A program made the translations under genes and the position numbers. The notes beneath the pieces are model-generated. The model did no database searches. It saw only the letters and a program-made list of their open reading frames with translations, and had not been told where the DNA came from. Positions 29,840-35,007 of a DNA stretch of 35,007 nucleotides are shown here, piece by piece. The stretch's first letter is position 1; every line of letters begins with the position of its first letter. This DNA comes from Chara braunii (Eukaryota > Streptophyta > Charophyceae > Charales > Characeae), in assembly GCA_003427395.1 (NCBI GenBank), contig BFEA01000369.1, positions 1,409,892 through 1,444,898 of the forward strand. The letters are read 5' to 3'.

Positions 29840-30470
29840 ATGAGACTCGCCCGGATGTCGCGACGGCCCACGCACCCTCGACCGCCCATGGAAAGTGGAG
29901 GCGGATGGAAAGTGGAGGCCGATGAGAGGTATCGCTCCCGGCAAGCTGCATGGTCCGAGGGATTGATACTGAATGGAGAGTTGTGACCTTGGGAAGGGAC
30001 CAGGCGTTCATGATGGTAGAATGTTTGTGGAGTGGTATGAGGATCAATAGGGGGCCGGGGGACGACCTGTATACCGATTTGAAGGTGATAGGAACGTATA
30101 CCTACCAGAGACTGGATGGCACATGCTAGAAATGAAGTTGGCACTAGGGCATGGGTTGTTACCTATCTTCCGAAGGGCTACTAGGATAGTGAACCGGATA
30201 GGTCAAGAGGTGCGAGGGAGAAGGAACGTGGGACTGAGAACCCGGGTGGAGGTAGGAGGATGGCGAGAGTTGAGGGCCCCGATGACGAGATTGCGGTGCC
30301 GAGTACCTCGTTTCATGGTGGACTTGGTATTTGGCAGCCTCTCAAGGCCAAGGGACCTGGTGGACTCGACCTTAGTCTGGACCCACTACTTTCGGTCGCA
30401 GACGACCGGAATGTTTTATGATGTGTCAGTTAGGCACGGGCCGTTGTCCGGACTGGTGAGTCCCGAATAA
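29840..30470 (+). pseudogene. Tandem family member D (unknown protein, frameshifted, truncated)
   Basis: A possible start is ATG 29840 (MRLARMSRRP). Family homology then runs in a second frame from about 29956 (WRVVTLGRDQAFMMVECLW, compare DWVGVELMEDTVYLV of C) and, after about 30110, in a third frame. That third frame contains DGWHMLEMKLALGHGLLPIF, VGGWRELRAPMTRLRCRVPR, FMVDLVFGSLSRP and VSVRHGPLSG, where the other members have GPFSG or WPFHG. The C-terminal third is missing. The frame runs 23 nt into LTR copy 4 (from 30445) before TAA, so the element boundary cuts the gene. Function unknown. Confidence 0.6.
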
Positions 30471-33400
30471 CATCCCGTCACCCGAAAGACTGTATATGGC
30501 AGATTTGTGCACAACAGAGAAAACCGGAGGCAAGGAGGATGGAAGAATCGAAGGTGTAGGCACAGGCCCTTGGGATCTAGAGGCTGCCCGGAGTCGCTGG
30601 GGCCATAGAACTGTGAGGAAATTAACGGAGCGGGAGGCGACAAAAGGACCGCAAGAAAATGGCAAAGGCGACCCTTCCCCCGAAAAGGAGAAGGACCGTC
30701 GAGAGAAGTAGCGTCATGAGGCGCACGCCTCAAGGGAAAGAGGAAGGGAGAAGGGATAGTAAGTAAGGTGCCAGCACGAGAAAACGTAGCCGGCCCGAGA
30801 GGGTCGTTGGGACGCAACGTCAAAAAGACCAAGGGGCCACGGGCCAAGTGAGAACCCACACCCAGGGAGGACGGTGCGCGGGACGCGGGAAGGCACAAGG
30901 GGAGGAGGCTGCCATAAGGCGGAAAAATGACAAGAGTATCAACGGGTACCTGCGGAACCACCGGTGGAACAAGTGTCGGCGGGACCACTAGTGGGACTAG
31001 TACCGGGAACTAGCGCGGGATTAGCAACGGGGACCACATGGGACCAAGCAAAAAAATGCGGTATCGGGATGAGTACCGGCGGGACTGCCGGCGGGACAAG
31101 TACCAGCGGGACCACCGACGGGACAAGTGTCGGCGGGACCACTAGCGAGACTAGTGTCGGGGACTAGTGCGGGCCGAATGGCGGGGACTTGTGACGCCCC
31201 AAGGAAAAATAGCGGCACGGTAGGTGGTGCAAAAAAATAAAACAAGTTCACCGTCAAGATCGGAGATCTTGACAACCAGAAATATTAGCACCACTAGTGC
31301 AAGCACTAATGGGAGCAAGAAGGAAGGCCAAAATAAAAATAAAAAGTAAAGAAAACGAATGCTAGAGGCATGAGAGCAATCCGAAAAATCTCGGATTAGC
31401 CTCCCCCAAGAAAATGGAAGCCCGTAAGGGCTGCATGAGAAAAATAGGCCTCCCGGATAAAATCGGTGCATGGGGGTCAACCGTTTGGGAGAGAGAGGGG
31501 CAAACGGTGGTTCCCAAGGGCATGGGAGAGTCACAACTGCAGTCCGAGAAATAACGGACTGACCCTTGGGCATAGGAAGGGCCGATACTAAGAGGAAGAG
31601 GCACACTTGGCATGCAAAAAGAAAAGGAAAAAAAAGAAAAAGAAAATGTGGGAGAATAAGACAAGGGGAGTGAGAGAGGATGAGTGAGTTGGCCGTCAGT
31701 TGGGACTGCAGCAAGTAGGGACTGCCAAGTCCCAACTGTCTAAAAAAGGAGGAAAAAAAAAAGGAAAAGAAAAGAAAAATGAGAAAAGGGTCTTATCGGC
31801 TAGTTGACACTTGGCATGCACAAAGAAAAATTAAAAAAAAAAGAAAATGGGGAGTGAGAGAGGATGAGTGAGTTGGCCGTCAGTTTGGACTGCAGCAAGT
31901 AGGGACTGCCGAGTCCCAACTGCCAATATGTGGAGGAAAAGAAAAAAAAAAAAAAAAAAAAAAAAGAAAGTCAAAAGGGCACTAACGGACGAAAACGGCC
32001 ACCTAGGGAGGGCATTTTGGACCAGATTCATTTTGGGCATATGGCGGTTACAAAGGACTTTGATTTTTTTTTATTTATGCAGAGAAAATAAAAGAAAAGC
32101 AAGGCCCCTCGCAACCGAAAAATAACGGATTGCATGAAGGAGGTCAAACACATGTTTTAGGTGCACCGAGAGCCAAAATGAAGACCGGATGCACTTGAGA
32201 GTTGGCCGTTTCTTTTTCTTTCAGATGAGGGATAGTTGTGGGGCATTAGGATAATGAACATAGCCCCAACTGCAGTCCGAGTTACAACGGACTGCATAGA
32301 GAGGGACAAACACAAATTTTTAGGGCTCCCGGAGCCAAAATCGAGCCTGAATGTCTTTGGAAAAATTAACACTTAATTTTCCTTGGGCATGGGGCATGAC
32401 GTGGGGCTGTGAGACTGGAACATTGGCTGTGGCTGCAGTCCGAGAAATGACGGACTGCATGGGGATGGCTAGGCCTAGGGGAAATAAGCCACGGCATGCC
32501 CAAAAGACTAGAAAACGGCGCCATAGGCATAGGGGAGCATAACGGTAAATAGTGACGGCAAGGCGGGGGTCCCGCGACCGAGAAAACAAACGGCACACTT
32601 GAGGCACATGAGAACAATGAAATGGGACTGCCGGGGATATACGAAGTCCCAAATAAAATTCGGGCATCAACCGGGATGACGCCGGGGACCAAATGGACCC
32701 AAATAAAAATTGTCAAAAATTGGGCGTTGTTGACGGCACCGCCGACGAGACGAAAAAATGAAACTAGCGTGGGAAAAGTGGCGAGGACTTGAGGTGTCCC
32801 AAGAGGAAATCACTAACCAAGGTAGGGAGTGGCCATGCAAGGCAAATAGCACCGCCGAGATCGAGGAACTCGATGGCGGAGAATATTAGCACCACTAGTG
32901 CAAGTGGAGCTTGAACGGGTGAAACGGGAGTGAAAAACAAAGAAAAATAAATAAGGAGGGGCTGCCCAGCAGTCCGAAATATCTCGGACTAACTAGGCAT
33001 GAGAAAATAAGAGCCCAAGAGGCTCCAAGCAAGAAATAGGCTGGCCTTGAAGAATCAGAGACAAAAAGGAAGAAATGGGTGGAGGAAAATGTGTCGGCCC
33101 ATTGGGACTTGTCACATCAGTTTGACACTTGTCACAACAAGTGTCAAAGGGAGAAATGGGTGGAGGAAAATGTGTCTTTCTAGCTAGGCCTAGAAAGAGA
33201 GAGCACAGCAGTTTGACACTTGTCACAACAAGAATAAAAGAAAAAGAAAAGAAAAATGGGAGAAAATGGAGGGAGAATGAGACAAAAAGGGAGAAATGGG
33301 TGGAGGAAAATGTGCCGGCCCATTGGGACTGCTGCGGTAGGGACTGCCAGGTCCCAATGATGACCTCACCCCTCCTAGATCTAAGGAGGATAGGCTGGAT

Positions 33401-34470
33401 TGCTGAGGCATTACTTTCTTTGAGTGCAGGTTCAAAATCTGAATTAAAAAGGGCAAAATGAAAGAAAATACAAAAAGTAAAGGTCCAGTTTTTTTTGGGT
33501 CATGGATCTGAGATCAGATCTAATGGTGGAGAGAAAACAACCGTTTTTGGTGGGCCAGCCCAAAACGGCTAGCTCTGGAATGAGGTGGCAGCCCAAAATG
33601 GAAAGAAACAAAAGGTGGAAAAAGAAGAAACAGTGCATTTGGCCCAAAAAGAGAGTCAAATGCACAAAAAATTGAAAACTTGAGCTTATGAGCTCAAATT
33701 TGAAGCAAGGACCACAATGGGGTAGCTCCGAATAATGGTGGCCTTGGATCTCATCCTGATCCAAGGCTGAAAATGTGACGCCACATGGAAAAATACTCCG
33801 GCTTACCCAAGGGAGGCCGAAACTTGAAAAAATCGAGAAAAATGCCCATTAGGTTTTTTTCTCTCAAGTAGGCTACCCTTTGGACCTTGGACTCAAGGGG
33901 GCAGCATTTTTCAAGTGGTGTGAGGATGGAAAGAGGCCTAAGGGGCAGTCCGAGTTGGTACCAACCACTCAGACTGCATGAACCTGGCCAAAATGAGGCC
34001 CAGGTGCCCCCGGAGAGGCCTAGGGGTGAAAATTGACCATGGGGGTACCTCGGTTCACTATGAGGCACTTGGAGAGGCCCATGGGCTGGCCGGACTGCTG
34101 TTCCCAGCCTATATAAGCTAGGGATTCAGTCCGCCACACTCACACTTGCATGAGGAGTGCCCATGCTGCCCAAATGTGTCCGTAGGAGCTCTAGACCCAT
34201 TTGGAGTGAAGTGAGGGGAACCCCTGCCAGTTTGAGAGTGTAGAGGAGGCTGTGAGCTAGTGTGGACTCTACAAGCTAGTGGTAGTGAGGAAGGTGATCC
34301 GCCATAGCTCCCAGGCTAGTGAGGAAGAAGGCAAGGCTAAGGGGGGTCCCATTAGCCCTCCTAGAGGGGAGGACTCCCTAGCCTTAGTGATAGGAGGCTG
34401 TGGCAACTTGGGGAGAGAGGAGGAAGGAAGGAGAAGGGCTTGGCGGGGAAGGAAGCCATAGCCAAATGAG
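30445..34470 (+). repeat. LTR copy 4 (5' ~4 kb, plus strand)
   Basis: Begins TGTCCGGACTGGTGAGTCCC. It follows the inverse of 8327 to about 4250 through shared landmarks: GGCAGATTTGTGCACA, the GTCAAGATC hairpin, CACTAGTGCAAG, AGTCCG hairpins, TTGGGACTGC blocks, and CTTGCATGAGGAGTGCCCAT near 34150. Minisatellite and homopolymer lengths differ between copies. The expected 3' kilobase (as in 4170-3159) is absent. After about 34470 the sequence changes to a pyrimidine-rich tract. Reading frames here are antisense or low-complexity shadows, for example the Ser/Pro-rich minus-strand frames at 31151-31735 and 32320-32670. Confidence 0.85.
31378..32990. other. AGTCCG/CGGACT hairpins in LTR copy 4
   Basis: Counterparts of the copy 1 series. 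31378-31397 has AATCCGA / TCGGATT, 31541-31560 has AGTCCG / CGGACT, 32271-32296 and 32434-32459 have TGCAGTCCG / CGGACTGCA, and 32971-32990 has AGTCCGAAAT / ATCTCGGACT. 32111-32133 has a weaker form, GCAACCG / CGGATTGC. Stems are kept while loops vary. In 32271-32296 the stem is better than its copy 1 partner at 6396-6413. Confidence 0.8.
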
Positions 34471-34539
34471 AGGAAGTTCATCAAGAGTGAAGGCCTTCAT
34501 CCCGAGGCTGCCAAAAGGTGAGTGGAGAGATGCCTCCCC

Positions 34540-34735
34540 TTCTTCTCCCTTCTCTTTTTCCTCTTCTCCCTCTCCTTCACCTCCCTCTACTCCATCCCCA
34601 TTATTATTCTTCCTCCTTCTTCTTCTTCTTCTTCTTCTTCTTTTTCTTTTTCTTCTTCTTCCTCTCTTTCTTCTTCCTCTCCTACTTCTTCTTCTTTTTC
34701 TCCCCCTTTTTTTCTACTCATTCCCCCTTGTGTAT
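34540..34735. repeat. Pyrimidine-rich CTT/CTC tract
   Basis: Nearly pure C/T sequence with a (CTT)n core around 34612-34665. Reading frames here encode Ser, Phe or Leu homopolymers and are not genes. It separates LTR copy 4 from the 172-bp repeat. Confidence 0.95.
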
Positions 34736-35007
34736 GTGAGCTCATGTGAGTGATTTTCTCTCTCATTCTTCATCTTTCACTTGTTCTCTCACTTGGGTGT
34801 GAATCGCAACTTCCATCCTCATGTATTCTAGTGTTTGAGTAGTGTAATGTGCTTGTTTTGTCCATTCCACCTCTCCCATGTGAATCACAACTTTCCCCCT
34901 TGTGTATGTGAGCTCATGTGAGTGAATTTCTCTCTCATTCTTCATCTTTCACTTGTTCTTTTACTTGGGTATGAATTGCAACTTCTATCTTGGTGTAGTG
35001 TGGTGTT
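34736..35007. repeat. 172-bp tandem repeat, second block
   Basis: About 1.6 units of the same repeat as 21541-22480, same strand (CACTTGGGTGTGAATCGCAA at 34790, next unit about 172 bp later). It continues past the window end. It is closest by eye to the first units of the other array (CATGTATTCTAGTGTTTGAG). Confidence 0.95.

Larger units (their letters stand above)
23673..34470 (+). mobile_element. Putative non-autonomous LTR unit carrying tandem unknown ORFs
   Basis: On the plus strand a truncated LTR (copy 3) ends at 25266 with ...GGCCCCTACA. It is followed by a TGG-initial candidate primer site, a ~5.2-kb internal region and an LTR start (TGTCCGGACTGGTGAGTCCC) at 30445 that continues as LTR copy 4. 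The arrangement mirrors the left gypsy element in inverse orientation. The internal region contains no gag, protease, RT or integrase motif that I can see. It holds four tandem homologous ORFs. No polypurine tract is obvious before 30445, copy 3 lacks its 5' part and copy 4 lacks its 3' part, so the unit may be a mosaic. Confidence 0.45.

Noticed and set aside
34518-34753. Poly-Ser/Phe/Leu proteins
   Set aside because: Low-complexity CTT/CTC tract.

Overview
This is repeat-dense eukaryotic nuclear DNA with no bacterial-style operons. It holds a satellite array, Ty3/gypsy pol remnants, several diverged copies of one long-terminal-repeat (LTR) family in both orientations, microsatellites, minisatellites and assembly gaps. 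The protease/RT/integrase peptides resemble Ty3/gypsy polyproteins I associate with charophyte (streptophyte) algae such as Chara. That is recall, not a search, so the taxon is tentative.

Layout. 1-3158: satellite of ~92-bp monomers, mostly alternating between two types. 3159-8327: a ~5.2-kb LTR (copy 1, minus strand; it reads TGTCGGG... to ...CCCCTACA on the minus strand), cut cleanly into the satellite and preceded on the minus strand by a polypurine tract (8331-8344). 8345-11847: non-coding internal region full of small minisatellites. 11848-18677: a decayed Ty3/gypsy element on the minus strand, in the order gag, protease, RT, RNase H, integrase, then an extra acidic ORF. It has about a dozen in-frame stops, two frame changes in pol and a 35-bp tandem duplication in gag. 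18678-19334: leader. 19335-20385: LTR copy 2 (diverged, minus). 20461-22480: GA microsatellite, ~53-bp minisatellite and 172-bp tandem repeat. 22500-23560: unrecognised sequence with a gap. 23673-25266: LTR copy 3 (plus, 5'-truncated), interrupted by a 453-bp terminal-inverted-repeat element (24802-25254) flanked by ACGG duplications. 25267-30444: internal region of a second LTR-bounded unit. It contains no recognisable gag or pol. Instead it holds four head-to-tail, mutually homologous ORFs/pseudogenes (A-D, ~0.85-0.97 kb spacing, plus strand) of a family I do not recognise. 30445-34470: LTR copy 4 (plus), homologous to 4250-8327 in inverse orientation. 34540-35007: pyrimidine-rich tract, then the 172-bp repeat again.

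Interpretation. The window looks like two related LTR elements in opposite orientation. The left one carries ordinary but dead gypsy genes. The right one appears non-autonomous, with a tandem array of an unknown protein family where gag-pol should be. The LTRs are rich in short hairpins built on AGTCCG/CGGACT, kept in both long copies. I see no functional host gene with confidence. Most long plus-strand reading frames in 3-10 kb and in the LTR copies are low-complexity or antisense shadows.
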